From CAZSDW01 sp964605705 (GTDB lineage Bacteria; Fidelibacterota; UBA2242): 50,814 bases of DNA. Location of the stretch: NCBI GenBank assembly GCA_964605705.1, contig CAZSDW010000025.1, forward strand, positions 1 through 50,814, given 5' to 3'. Both the position numbers and the translations under genes were made by a program. Below the pieces are notes generated by a model. The model was not told the DNA's origin, made no database searches, and saw only the letters and a list, made by a program, of their open reading frames with translations. Below, piece after piece: positions 33,030-42,547 of the stretch; within the stretch, counting starts at the first letter, position 1, and every line of letters starts with the position of its first letter.

Positions 33030-34211
33030 TCAGCCGGATTTTATGTGCTTTTGCAGTAACTCAGAAAATTCCTGTGTGCCAACGACTTTGGCACCCGGAA
33101 CTTTCGCAAAAAGATCCTTCGTCCCCATCTGATTTTTATAAAGAGCAACAATGGAATTATTCAATAATTCAGCGGCTTCTTGCCAACCGATATATTCCAG
33201 CAGCAACATCCCAGAAAGCATCAGCGAAACGGGATTGGCAATATCCTGCCCAACGATATTGGGCGCAGTACCATGCGTGGCTTCGAAAATTGCCCGCCCG
33301 GTTTCATAATTGATATTCGCTCCGGGCGCAATGCCAATACCGCCAACCATTGCCGCCGCCATATCAGAAATATAATCACCATTCAGATTCAGGGTCGCCA
33401 CGAGTGAATGCTCTTCAGGACGCAGGAGCATATCCTGAAAAAATGCGTCGGCGATCATATCCTTTATCGTGATCTGATTGCCAAATTCCCTTTCCGCCAG
33501 TTCGTAGCCCCACTTACGAAAGGCACCCTCGGTATATTTCATAATATTGCCTTTATGCACCAGTGTCACCGAAGATAATTGATGCTGAACTGCATACTGA
33601 AGCGCTGCCCGAATCAAGCGTTCAGATCCCGGTTTGGACACCGGTTTGATTCCATAGGCACTTTCGCCGGGAAACCGGACCGAACTGACCTTCATTTCAT
33701 CGAGTAAAAATTCCTCGAAGCGTTTTGTATCGGCTTCCCCCAGTGGAAATTCGATACCGGCATATATATCTTCCGTGTTTTCCCGGAAAATTACCAGATT
33801 CACCAAATCCGGTCGTTTGACCGGTGCCGGAATACCCTCAAACCAGCGAATCGGGCGAACACAGGCAAACAGGTCAAGCACCTGCCGCAGGATCACATTC
33901 AGTGAACGTTTTCCTTCGCCAACCGGCGTCATCAGGGGACCTTTCAGCCCAACCAGATAATTTTTGAGTGTACTGAATGTTTTTTCTGGCAGCCATTCAC
34001 CAGTTTGGCGATGGGCTTTGTCGCCCGCCAGGATTTCTTTCCATACGATCCATCGGCTGGAACCGTAGGCTTTTTCGACGGCTGTATCAATAGTTCTCAA
34101 TGTCGGTGCCGTAATTTCTGCTCCGATGCCATCGCCCTCGATAAAGGGAATCACCGGATTATCCGGCACCTGTAATTTTCCATTTTCAAATTTCAGCCTG
34201 TTTTTATCCAT
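33030..34211 (-). CDS. icd: isocitrate dehydrogenase, predicted NAD+-dependent
   Basis: 393 aa, homodimeric bacterial Icd type: substrate Ser in KRSLNVILRQ (S103), IFRENTEDIYAGIE, and the cofactor segment HGTAPNIVGQDIANP. At the E. coli Icd positions that bind the NADP 2'-phosphate (K344, Y345, V351, Y391, R395) this protein has N318, I319, A325, K365 and A369. The classical engineering of NAD-specific E. coli Icd used D, I, A, K and S at these positions, so NAD+ use is expected. It overlaps acn by eight bases. Confidence 0.95.
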   Translation of the reverse strand: MDKNRLKFENGKLQVPDNPVIPFIEGDGIGAEITAPTLRTIDTAVEKAYGSSRWIVWKEILAGDKAHRQTGEWLPEKTFSTLKNYLVGLKGPLMTPVGEGKRSLNVILRQVLDLFACVRPIRWFEGIPAPVKRPDLVNLVIFRENTEDIYAGIEFPLGEADTKRFEEFLLDEMKVSSVRFPGESAYGIKPVSKPGSERLIRAALQYAVQHQLSSVTLVHKGNIMKYTEGAFRKWGYELAEREFGNQITIKDMIADAFFQDMLLRPEEHSLVATLNLNGDYISDMAAAMVGGIGIAPGANINYETGRAIFEATHGTAPNIVGQDIANPVSLMLSGMLLLEYIGWQEAAELLNNSIVALYKNQMGTKDLFAKVPGAKVVGTQEFSELLQKHIKSG

Positions 34212-36471
34212 TCCGGGGTTCCTTTTTCCTGCGAATATAATTCATCGCACCGCCGGCTTTGAACCATTCAATTTGCTGATGGCTATAGCTGTGATTCACT
34301 TTCAGCGTTTCACTATTGCTGTCAGCGTGTTTAATTTTTAACGATAATGGTTTTCCGGGAGCGAATTCTTCCAGTCCTTCAATATTGAAATGATCATTTT
34401 CCATAATTTTATCATAATCTTCAGGATTGCTGAAAGTCAGAGCCAGAACGCCCTGCTTTTTCAAATTGGTTTCATGGATCCGCGCAAAGGATTTAGCAAT
34501 TATGGCAATCACACCAAGATACCGCGGTTCCATGGCGGCATGTTCACGGGAAGAACCTTCACCGTAATTTTCATAGGCAATAATTACTGTTTGCAACTGC
34601 CTGGATTTATATTGTCGGGCAACACTGGCTACATTATCGTAGCTGCCGTTCAGCTGATTTAACGTTGTACCGGCTTTATCGATAAAAGCATTAATAGCGC
34701 CCAATAACAAATTATCTGAAATTCTATCGAGATGCCCCCGATATTTCAGCCACTTGCCAGCAGCCGAAATATGGTCGGTAGTGCACTTACCTTTCACTTT
34801 CATCAGTAAGGTCAAATCCTTATATGGTTTTCCATTCCATTTTGGGAATGGTTCGAGCAACTGCAATCGGTTCGAATTTGGATCGATATCAATGTGAATA
34901 TTCGGATCACCTTTGGTAACTGTTCGTGAAGTATCGAGCTCCGTTCGCTTTTCCGGTAACTCAATCCCGGTTGGCGGATTCAGTAAATATTCATTTCCAT
35001 CTTTGGAAAGCAAGCTATCCTTCAACGGATTGAATCGTAAATCACCGGCTAATACCATCGCCATGACAATATCCGGAGATGCTACAAATGCGCAGGTATT
35101 CGGATTGCCGTCATTCCGTTTGGCAAAATTCCGGTTAAAACTGTTTATAATTGAATTGTACCCGCCGGGATTGGGATCGTCGCGGTCCCACTGCCCGATA
35201 CAAGGACCACAGGCATTGGCTAAAATCCTTGCACCAAACTGCCGCAGTTCCTCAAGGAAACCGGCTTCCTCCGCCCGTTTTTCAATCCAGCCTGATCCCG
35301 GATTTATTATCAATGGGATTTTTCGTTGAATATTGTGCTGCTTTGCTTGCCGGACAATGGAAACTATCCGGGAGATATCTTCATAAGATGAGTTGGTGCA
35401 TGAACCAATTAAACCGGCATCGAGTTTACTTGGGTAATCCTGTTTTTCAATCCATTCTGCAAACTCCGAAATCGGCACCGCAAGGTCTGGAGTAAAGGGA
35501 CCGTTAATATATGGTTCGAGAGTGTCCAGATTGATGCGGATTACCTGATCGTAATATCTTTCCGGATGTTGATAGACTTCAGGATCAGCGCTTAGCTCAA
35601 CAACAATACTGGCAGCTGCCCCGGCAATTCCTTCCCGACCGGTAATCGCCAGGTAATCCGCCATTTTTCTATCATAAGAAAATATTGAGGAGGTCGCCCC
35701 GATTTCCGCGCCCATATTACAGATTGTGGCTTTGCCGGTGCAAGAGAGTTCCGATACGCCGGGACCGAAATATTCCACAATAGAATTCGTGCCGCCCTTC
35801 ACAGTGAGAATTCCCGCCAGTTTCAAAATCACATCCTTGGCAGTTGCCCAGCCGTTCAGTTTACCGGTCAGCTCAACACCGATGATGCCCGGCATTTTCA
35901 ATTCCCATGGCAAACCTGCCATGACATCAACTGCATCCGCTCCACCGACACCAATTGCCAGCATTCCAAGCCCGCCGGCATTGGGAGTATGCGAATCTGT
36001 ACCAATCATCAATCCCGCGGGCAGGGCGTAATTTTCCAGCACGATCTGATGAATAATACCAGCCCCGGGTTCCCAGAATCCGATGCCGTATTTTGCCGAA
36101 GCATTTTTTAGAAAATCGTAAACTTCGCGGTTATCATCCAGAGCCCTGGCGAGATCGGTTTCGACACCCTCCCGGGCGCAGATCAGGTGATCACAATGGA
36201 TGGTCGTGGGCACACTGACCTGGGTCTTGCCGGAATTCATGAACTGTAAAATTGCCATCTGACCGGTGGCATCCTGCATGGCAACCCGGTCAGGTTTCAG
36301 GTTTATATAGGCAGATTTGCGCTGATAATCCGTCTGAAATTCGTCCTCAACCAGATGCGAATAGATAATTTTTTCACTCAATGTTAAGGGACGATTCAGA
36401 AATGCTTTTGCCTGTTTGACCCGGACTAAGTAATTCTGATAAATCTTCCTGAATTTTTCACTATGATTCAA
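34204..36471 (-). CDS. acn: aconitate hydratase, mitochondrial type
   Basis: 755 aa. [4Fe-4S] ligands lie in GLIGSCTNSSYEDI and NACGPCIGQW. The swivel domain has YGEGSSREHAAMEPRYLG near the C-terminus. VAMQDATGQMAILQFMNSG and TTIHCDHLI are typical of the mitochondrial-like aconitase group. Interconverts citrate and isocitrate between the GltA and Icd steps encoded next to it. TTG start at 36471 with GAGAGG nine bases upstream; no in-frame ATG fits the conserved N-terminus. 78 bases separate it from leuB. Confidence 0.95.
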   Translation of the reverse strand: MNHSEKFRKIYQNYLVRVKQAKAFLNRPLTLSEKIIYSHLVEDEFQTDYQRKSAYINLKPDRVAMQDATGQMAILQFMNSGKTQVSVPTTIHCDHLICAREGVETDLARALDDNREVYDFLKNASAKYGIGFWEPGAGIIHQIVLENYALPAGLMIGTDSHTPNAGGLGMLAIGVGGADAVDVMAGLPWELKMPGIIGVELTGKLNGWATAKDVILKLAGILTVKGGTNSIVEYFGPGVSELSCTGKATICNMGAEIGATSSIFSYDRKMADYLAITGREGIAGAAASIVVELSADPEVYQHPERYYDQVIRINLDTLEPYINGPFTPDLAVPISEFAEWIEKQDYPSKLDAGLIGSCTNSSYEDISRIVSIVRQAKQHNIQRKIPLIINPGSGWIEKRAEEAGFLEELRQFGARILANACGPCIGQWDRDDPNPGGYNSIINSFNRNFAKRNDGNPNTCAFVASPDIVMAMVLAGDLRFNPLKDSLLSKDGNEYLLNPPTGIELPEKRTELDTSRTVTKGDPNIHIDIDPNSNRLQLLEPFPKWNGKPYKDLTLLMKVKGKCTTDHISAAGKWLKYRGHLDRISDNLLLGAINAFIDKAGTTLNQLNGSYDNVASVARQYKSRQLQTVIIAYENYGEGSSREHAAMEPRYLGVIAIIAKSFARIHETNLKKQGVLALTFSNPEDYDKIMENDHFNIEGLEEFAPGKPLSLKIKHADSNSETLKVNHSYSHQQIEWFKAGGAMNYIRRKKEPRNG

Positions 36472-36510
36472 GACAGAGTTCCTCTCTGCTAAAAATATTA
36501 TGTCTATATA

Positions 36511-36533
36511 AATTTCGTCTTTCTGACGAAATT
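36511..36533. repeat. perfect hairpin between leuB and acn
   Basis: AATTTCGTC (36511-36519) and GACGAAATT (36525-36533) form a perfect 9-bp stem with a 5-base loop, 17 bases after the leuB stop. The minus strand then continues TATATAG, not a T-tract, so it is not a clear terminator. It may cause partial termination, processing, or mRNA protection at the boundary between the amino-acid and TCA-cycle genes. Confidence 0.6.
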
Positions 36534-36549
36534 AATTCCGTAATTATTA

Positions 36550-37638
36550 TCAGCTTGTCAATGCTTTGATAATCTGATTTCCCATCTCCGTCGTTCCGAT
36601 TTTTCGGCTGCCTGCCTGCCAGATATCTCCGGTGCGATAGCCCGCATTCAAAACTTTTTCAACAGCTTGCTCGATCGCTTCAGCAGCTTTAACCATATTG
36701 AATGAAAAACGTAACATCATCGCCGCACTGAGAATCTGGGCAATCGGATTGGCAATTCCTTTGCCGGCAATATCTGGCGCCGACCCGCCACCGGGTTCGT
36801 ACATTCCAAAACTATCATCTGCGAGACTCGCGCTCGGCAGCATTCCAAGACTTCCGGTCAACGCCGCCGCTTCATCAGATAGAATGTCCCCGAACATATT
36901 CCCGCAAAGCATCACATCAAACTGCTGCGGATTCTTGGTCAGCTGCATCGCGGCATTGTCCACGTACATCGGTTCGTATTCCACATCGGGATAGTCAGCG
37001 GCGACCTCTTCAACCACCTGACGCCAGAAAACCATGGTCGTCAGAACATTGGCTTTATCAATAGAGGTCACCTTTTTGCGACGCTTACGGGCAGCTTCAA
37101 AAGCAACTTTAGCAATCCGGCGTATTTCGGAACGGGAATAGATCATTGTATCAAAAGCGACTTCCTCATCACCCTTGCCTTTGCGCCCTTTGGGCTGCCC
37201 AAAGTAGATACCACCGGTCAATTCACGAACCACCAGAATATCGAATCCCTTTTCCGCGGTGTCTTTCCGCAGTGGCGAAGCAAATGCCAACGAGGGATAG
37301 AGTTTTGCCGGGCGCAGGTTGGCATACAGGTCAAAGTCTTTCCGCAAACCCAGCAGTGAGTTAACTTCTACTCCGCGCCATTGGTCTGTATTCTGTTCAC
37401 GCACAGGACCACCCACCGATCCGAATAAAATTGCATCGGATTCACGGCAAATATTCAGAGTGTCTTCCGGCAAATGGCAACGATAATTATCCCAGGCGGC
37501 ACCTCCGACCAGGGCAGGCTGATATTCAAATTTCACCTGATATTTTGACTGAACGGCATCCAGAACTTTCAGTGCTTCAGCCATAACTTCCGGTCCGATG
37601 CCATCGCCCGGCAGCACGGCAATTTTTTTAATTTCCAC
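36550..37638 (-). CDS. leuB: 3-isopropylmalate dehydrogenase
   Basis: 362 aa beta-decarboxylating dehydrogenase. Motifs: GDGIGPEVM, VRELTGGIYFGQPKG, the signature NMFGDILSDEAAALTGSLGM, and the cofactor region PGGGSAPDIAGKGIANP with Asp in the NAD-type SAPDIAG. Oxidises 3-isopropylmalate; by family it may also oxidise citramalate-derived 3-methylmalate in isoleucine synthesis. GTG start at 37638, one base overlapping the leuD stop. Confidence 0.97.
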   Translation of the reverse strand: MEIKKIAVLPGDGIGPEVMAEALKVLDAVQSKYQVKFEYQPALVGGAAWDNYRCHLPEDTLNICRESDAILFGSVGGPVREQNTDQWRGVEVNSLLGLRKDFDLYANLRPAKLYPSLAFASPLRKDTAEKGFDILVVRELTGGIYFGQPKGRKGKGDEEVAFDTMIYSRSEIRRIAKVAFEAARKRRKKVTSIDKANVLTTMVFWRQVVEEVAADYPDVEYEPMYVDNAAMQLTKNPQQFDVMLCGNMFGDILSDEAAALTGSLGMLPSASLADDSFGMYEPGGGSAPDIAGKGIANPIAQILSAAMMLRFSFNMVKAAEAIEQAVEKVLNAGYRTGDIWQAGSRKIGTTEMGNQIIKALTS

Positions 37639-38129
37639 TACTGTTTCGCCTTTTTTACAATATAATCCAATAATCCACCCGCTCCGATTATTTCCTGAGC
37701 AAATTTTGGAATCGGTTGAAAAATATATGCTTCACGCTTGGTCAGGTTTTTAACAATACCGCCATCGATATCAATTTCCAGATCGTCACCGGTTTGAACC
37801 TTTTCACTAATGCCCTTGCACTCAATGGCAATAAAGCCGTTATTGATACAATTGCGGTAAAATATTCTGGCAAAAGTATCAGCGATGACTGCCCGGATTC
37901 CGGCACCCCGCAACGCCCAGACCGCATGTTCGCGGGAACTTCCACAGCCAAAATCTTCACCGGATATAATAAAATCACCCACTTTGGTATTACTGATAAA
38001 ATCAGGATCGATATCCTCCATGGCGTGCTTCGCCAGGTCCTTTTCCTGGTCCATATTCAAGTAACGGGCTGGAATAATCTCATCGGTATTGATATGAGCT
38101 CGCGGATATGTATGTGCTTTTCCTTTCAT
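37638..38129 (-). CDS. leuD: 3-isopropylmalate dehydratase small subunit
   Basis: 163 aa swivel domain of the LeuCD hydro-lyase, with INTDEIIPARYL and the GEDFGCGSSREHAVWAL substrate loop. Short form, matching the 420 aa LeuC type. The ribosome site AGGAG precedes ATG 38129. Eight bases after leuC. Confidence 0.97.
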   Translation of the reverse strand: MKGKAHTYPRAHINTDEIIPARYLNMDQEKDLAKHAMEDIDPDFISNTKVGDFIISGEDFGCGSSREHAVWALRGAGIRAVIADTFARIFYRNCINNGFIAIECKGISEKVQTGDDLEIDIDGGIVKNLTKREAYIFQPIPKFAQEIIGAGGLLDYIVKKAKQ

Positions 38130-38137
38130 CGATACTC

Positions 38138-39400
38138 CTATAAGTATTTGCGTGGATCGGTGATTTTACCTTCAATAGCCGAAGCAGCAACTGTCGCCGG
38201 ACTGGCGAGATAGACTTCCGACTTCGGACTGCCCATCCGCCCGACAAAGTTGCGATTGGTGGAACTGACACAGCGTTCACCGGCAGCCAATATGCCCATG
38301 TGTCCCCCCAGGCAGGCGCCGCAAGTCGGGGACGACACCGTCGCACCGGCTGCCATAAAAATATCCAACAATCCTTCCTTATTCGCCTGCTTCCAGATAT
38401 CCGTTGTCGCCGGAATCACGATCATGCGGGTTCCGCTGGCAACCTGTTTGCCTTTCAGAATCTCAGCTGCCACGCGCAAATCTTCGATCCGCCCATTGGT
38501 GCAGCTGCCGAGATAGGCTTGATCCACCGGAATATTACCGACTTCCGAAACTGATTTTTCATTACTCGGTAAATGTGGAAACGCTACAATCGGTTCCAGT
38601 TTCGATACGTCGATATCGATTATCTGAGAATATTTCGCATCGGGATCGCTGTGATAAATTTTAAACGGTTCATCCGTTCGAGCTTTAACATAATCAATGG
38701 TCTTCTGATCGGGATTGATCACTCCGGACTTTCCGCCGGCTTCGATTGCCATATTACACAAGGTCATCCGTGCTTCCACGGACATCTCATCAACGACTTC
38801 ACCCGAGAATTCCATCGCTTTATAGAGTGCGCCGTCAACACCAATTTGTCCGATAATATGCAGAATCACATCTTTGGCATAAACACCTTTTTGAAGTTTT
38901 CCGTTAATGCAAAAGAGTATTGATTCCGGCACTTTGAACCAGAGCTCACCGGTTGCTAACGCCGCCGCCAGATCAGTGCTGCCCACGCCGGTTGAAAAGG
39001 CGCCCAATGCGCCATGGGTGCTGGTATGACTATCGCCGCAAATGATGGTCGTTCCCGGTCGCACGTGTCCCTGCTCCGGCAGAAGCGCGTGACAAACACC
39101 ATGACGACCCAGATCGTAAAATTTTTCGATCTTCTGTTCTTTTGCCCAACGGCGGATTTTCGCCACCATCTCAGCAGACTTGATATCCTTGTTTGGCACA
39201 AAATGGTCCGGCATGACCACCACCCGCTCGGGATAGGCAACCTTACTCAAGCCTTTAGCGGCAAGCATATCGATCGCCGGTGTCGTAGTTACATCATGAC
39301 ACATAATCACATCGATTTCGGCATTGATCAATTCACCGGGAACCACCTCTTCCCGTCTGCAGTGAACTGCCAATATTTTTTCCGTAATTGTACTTCCCAA
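38138..39400 (-). CDS. leuC: 3-isopropylmalate dehydratase large subunit
   Basis: 420 aa, the compact (archaeal/HacA-like) LeuC type. [4Fe-4S] Cys lie in AYLGSCTNGRIEDL and SPTCGACLGGHMG. ICGDSHTSTHGALGAFSTGVGSTD is the other signature. TTG start at 39400 supported by AAGGAG six bases upstream. With LeuD it isomerises 2- to 3-isopropylmalate and, in citramalate-pathway organisms, also citramalate. Confidence 0.97.
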   Translation of the reverse strand: MGSTITEKILAVHCRREEVVPGELINAEIDVIMCHDVTTTPAIDMLAAKGLSKVAYPERVVVMPDHFVPNKDIKSAEMVAKIRRWAKEQKIEKFYDLGRHGVCHALLPEQGHVRPGTTIICGDSHTSTHGALGAFSTGVGSTDLAAALATGELWFKVPESILFCINGKLQKGVYAKDVILHIIGQIGVDGALYKAMEFSGEVVDEMSVEARMTLCNMAIEAGGKSGVINPDQKTIDYVKARTDEPFKIYHSDPDAKYSQIIDIDVSKLEPIVAFPHLPSNEKSVSEVGNIPVDQAYLGSCTNGRIEDLRVAAEILKGKQVASGTRMIVIPATTDIWKQANKEGLLDIFMAAGATVSSPTCGACLGGHMGILAAGERCVSSTNRNFVGRMGSPKSEVYLASPATVAASAIEGKITDPRKYL

Positions 39401-39411
39401 TATTTACTCCT

Positions 39412-40959
39412 TTATCCCTGTGCCAGAATTTTCTCTTTATAATTCAGTGCCTTATTGATTCCTTTGATAATTGCCTTGGCGCTGGCGCGAATCACGTCCT
39501 CATCCACCGAGCGCGCCACAAAGGTATTCATATTCTCATCAGTCAGTTTAATTGAAACATCGGCAAGAGCATCGGTTCCACCGGTAATCGCTTTTAGATG
39601 ATAATCGGTCAGTTTCAGGGACGGATCCACCATCTGCCAGATGGCGTTACTGACGGCATCGATCGGACCATCACCAACCCCAGCCGCAATTTTTGCCTCG
39701 CCATAAACGCGCAATTTCACCGAAGCTGTCGGTGTCATATTCATTCCCGTCGTCACCGTAAATTCAGTCAATTTTACGAACTGCTCCTCTTCGCTAAGCT
39801 GATGGGTAATATCCCGGGCAATGGCAATCACATCATCCCGTTCGACCGATTTCTCTTTGTCTGCCAGATCTTTTACTCTCTCCGTGATCAGAGAAATCGT
39901 GTCTTTATCCAGTTGAAAACCTTCTTCCTCCAGTAATGCGGTTACGGCATGCTTGCCGGAGTGTTTGCCGATGACCAGATTTTCACCAGTCCAGCCGACC
40001 TCTTCCGGCGTCATAATTTCATAGGTCTGTTTGCTTTTCAGAACACCGTGTTGATGAATGCCCGCTTCATGAGCAAAAGCATTCATCCCGACGATGGCTT
40101 TATTTCTCTGGATATCGATACCGGTCAGATTAGAAACCAGACGGCTGGTATGATAGATCTCGCACGTATTCACACCGACTTCAACATTGAAGAAATCATT
40201 GCGGATTACCAGATTCATGATAATCTCTTCCAGGGAGGCGTTCCCCGCCCTTTCGCCGATCCCATTAATGCAGCCCTCAACCTGGGTCGCGCCGGCTTTG
40301 ACAGCCGCTAGCGAATTTGCCACGGCATTGCCCAGATCGTTATGACAGTGCACACTGATCACAACATTGTGAGCTTCCGGGACTTTATTAAAAAGGTAGC
40401 GAATCCGGTCGCCGAATTCCTTCGGCTCAGCATAGCCGACGGTATCGGGAATATTGATAGTCGTCGCGCCGGCTTCAATGGCTGCTTTGACGACATCACA
40501 CATATATTCCAAGCTGGTTCGTGCGGCGTCTTCAGGAGAAAATTCCACATTATCACAATAGCTTTTTGCTCGTGAGACAGCCTGAACAGCAAGTTCGATG
40601 ATTTCCTCTTTAGTCTTTTGCAGTTTCTTCTCACGATGCACTTTCGACGTTGCGATAAAGGTATGAATGCGTGGTTTGGCAGAATATTTTATCGCTTCCC
40701 AGCAGCGGTCAATATCCTTGTCATTGGCTCTCGCAAGACCACAAATCGTGGGTCCCTTGACATTCTGTGCCACCAGTTTGACCGCTTCGAAATCGCCATC
40801 CGAGGCGATTGGAAAACCGGCTTCGATAACATCCACTCCCAGACGGGCTAGCTGATGAGCAATCACGAGTTTTTCATTCACTTTTAATGAAGCGCCGGGA
40901 CTTTGTTCGCCATCCCGCAGCGTCGTATCAAAAATAATAATCTTTTGCTTTGTCATCAT
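39412..40959 (-). CDS. leuA: 2-isopropylmalate synthase
   Basis: 515 aa. The TIM barrel starts IIFDTTLRDGEQSPGASL; divalent metal ligands are in HCHNDLGNAVANS. The C-terminal regulatory domain (about 390-515) should bind leucine for feedback inhibition. First committed step of leucine synthesis. It starts at 40959 or at the next codon (also ATG, 40956); GAGGAGC favours the second. Six bases after cimA. Confidence 0.97.
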   Translation of the reverse strand: MMTKQKIIIFDTTLRDGEQSPGASLKVNEKLVIAHQLARLGVDVIEAGFPIASDGDFEAVKLVAQNVKGPTICGLARANDKDIDRCWEAIKYSAKPRIHTFIATSKVHREKKLQKTKEEIIELAVQAVSRAKSYCDNVEFSPEDAARTSLEYMCDVVKAAIEAGATTINIPDTVGYAEPKEFGDRIRYLFNKVPEAHNVVISVHCHNDLGNAVANSLAAVKAGATQVEGCINGIGERAGNASLEEIIMNLVIRNDFFNVEVGVNTCEIYHTSRLVSNLTGIDIQRNKAIVGMNAFAHEAGIHQHGVLKSKQTYEIMTPEEVGWTGENLVIGKHSGKHAVTALLEEEGFQLDKDTISLITERVKDLADKEKSVERDDVIAIARDITHQLSEEEQFVKLTEFTVTTGMNMTPTASVKLRVYGEAKIAAGVGDGPIDAVSNAIWQMVDPSLKLTDYHLKAITGGTDALADVSIKLTDENMNTFVARSVDEDVIRASAKAIIKGINKALNYKEKILAQG

Positions 40960-40965
40960 TGCTCC

Positions 40966-42546
40966 TCACTTTTTCCCATTTCGGTGTTTCATTAAATAGT
41001 AGGATATACTGTCGGTCAGGGCTTGCCAGCTGGCTTCGATAATATTTTCATGGACTCCGACCGTACTCCAGGTATCTTGTTCATCGGTTGATTCTATCAG
41101 CACCCGCACCTTGGCTGAGGTCGCTTCCGAGGCATTGATAACCCGCACCTTATAATCGGAAAGCCTGACCGCATCGATCTCAGGATAGAAACTGCGTAAC
41201 GATTTCCGCAGCGCGTTATCCAGGGCGTTCACGGGTCCGACGCCCTCGGCTGCCATATGTTCCATTTCATCATTCACAATCATTCGCACCGTCGCTTCTG
41301 ACCGGATTTCGTCAGATTCATTCTTCTCGATTAAAATCCGGAAGCCCTGCAAATTAAAGTAGTTTTTATATTCCTTCTTCAATTTTTTAATCAACAGTTC
41401 CAGCGAACCTTCCGCCGCTTCGAACTCATATCCTTCATGCTCCAGCTGTTTTAATTGCTGAACAATTTCCGGAATTTTTTCCTGGTCCGAATCCAGATCC
41501 ACACCCAGCTCATCCGCCTTGAATACAATATTGCTTTTCCCTGATAAATCTGAAATCAATACCCGTCGTTTATTGCCGACGGATTCCGGTTTGACATGTT
41601 CATAACTCTCAGATACACGCATCACCGCGCTGACATGAATACCGCCCTTATGTGCAAAGGCACTCTTCCCGACAAAAGGCTGGTTGTTTTGCGGAATAAG
41701 GTTGGCAATTTCACTGACATAATGAGAAAGTGCCAATAGGTTCGGAATATTTTCATCCGGGATGCAGGCATAGCCGGCTTTCAGCTGCAGGTTGGGAATA
41801 ATACTGCACAAATCCGCATTGCCGCAGCGTTCACCGTAACCATTGATCGTACCCTGGACATGAGTGCAACCGTTTAATACTGCTTCGATACTGTTCGCAA
41901 CTGCCAGCCCGGAATCATTATGGGCATGAATCCCGATGGATTTTATCACGGTTTTTTTGACAACCTTGACAATTTCGGAAACTTCACTGGTCAGAGAGCC
42001 ACCATTGGTATCACAGAGTACCAGTACGTCCGCGCCAGCTGCTTCAGCAACCTTCAAAGTTTCAAGCGCATACTTCGCATCGTCCTTGTAACCATCAAAA
42101 AAATGTTCCGCGTCGAAGATGACCTCTTTGCCATTCTTTTTCAGAAAAGCGACACTTTCGCGGATCATATCAAGGTTCTGCTCACGGGTTATCCGCAGTG
42201 CTTTTTCAACATGGAAAATCCAGGTCTTCCCGAATACCGATACCGCGGGAGTGCGGGCTTCTAAAAGCGCCAGAATATTGGGATCTTCATCGACCCTGTT
42301 TTTCGCATGTTTGGTCGATCCGAATGCCACGACCTTGGCGTGTTTGAATTCCACCTCGCTGGCGCGCTTGAAAAACAGTACATCTTTGGGATTCGAACCG
42401 GGCCAGCCGCCCTCAATGTAATCGATGCCAAATTCATCCAGTTTCAGGGCGATATGCAGTTTATCTTCACCGCTAAAGGAGATACTTTCACTCTGGGAAC
42501 CATCCCGCAAGGTCGTATCAAACAGCTGTATCTTGGGTTTCTGCAT
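40966..42546 (-). CDS. cimA: (R)-citramalate synthase
   Basis: 526 aa LeuA homologue of the CimA group: QLFDTTLRDGSQSESISFS, YIEGGWPGSNPKD (the WPGSNP stretch is characteristic of CimA), and metal motif IHAHNDSGLAVANS. Condenses pyruvate with acetyl-CoA to citramalate, giving 2-oxobutyrate for isoleucine without threonine deaminase; no ilvA is in the operon. The C-terminal domain is regulatory (isoleucine feedback by family). Confidence 0.94.
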   Translation of the reverse strand: MQKPKIQLFDTTLRDGSQSESISFSGEDKLHIALKLDEFGIDYIEGGWPGSNPKDVLFFKRASEVEFKHAKVVAFGSTKHAKNRVDEDPNILALLEARTPAVSVFGKTWIFHVEKALRITREQNLDMIRESVAFLKKNGKEVIFDAEHFFDGYKDDAKYALETLKVAEAAGADVLVLCDTNGGSLTSEVSEIVKVVKKTVIKSIGIHAHNDSGLAVANSIEAVLNGCTHVQGTINGYGERCGNADLCSIIPNLQLKAGYACIPDENIPNLLALSHYVSEIANLIPQNNQPFVGKSAFAHKGGIHVSAVMRVSESYEHVKPESVGNKRRVLISDLSGKSNIVFKADELGVDLDSDQEKIPEIVQQLKQLEHEGYEFEAAEGSLELLIKKLKKEYKNYFNLQGFRILIEKNESDEIRSEATVRMIVNDEMEHMAAEGVGPVNALDNALRKSLRSFYPEIDAVRLSDYKVRVINASEATSAKVRVLIESTDEQDTWSTVGVHENIIEASWQALTDSISYYLMKHRNGKK

Positions 42547-42547
42547 T

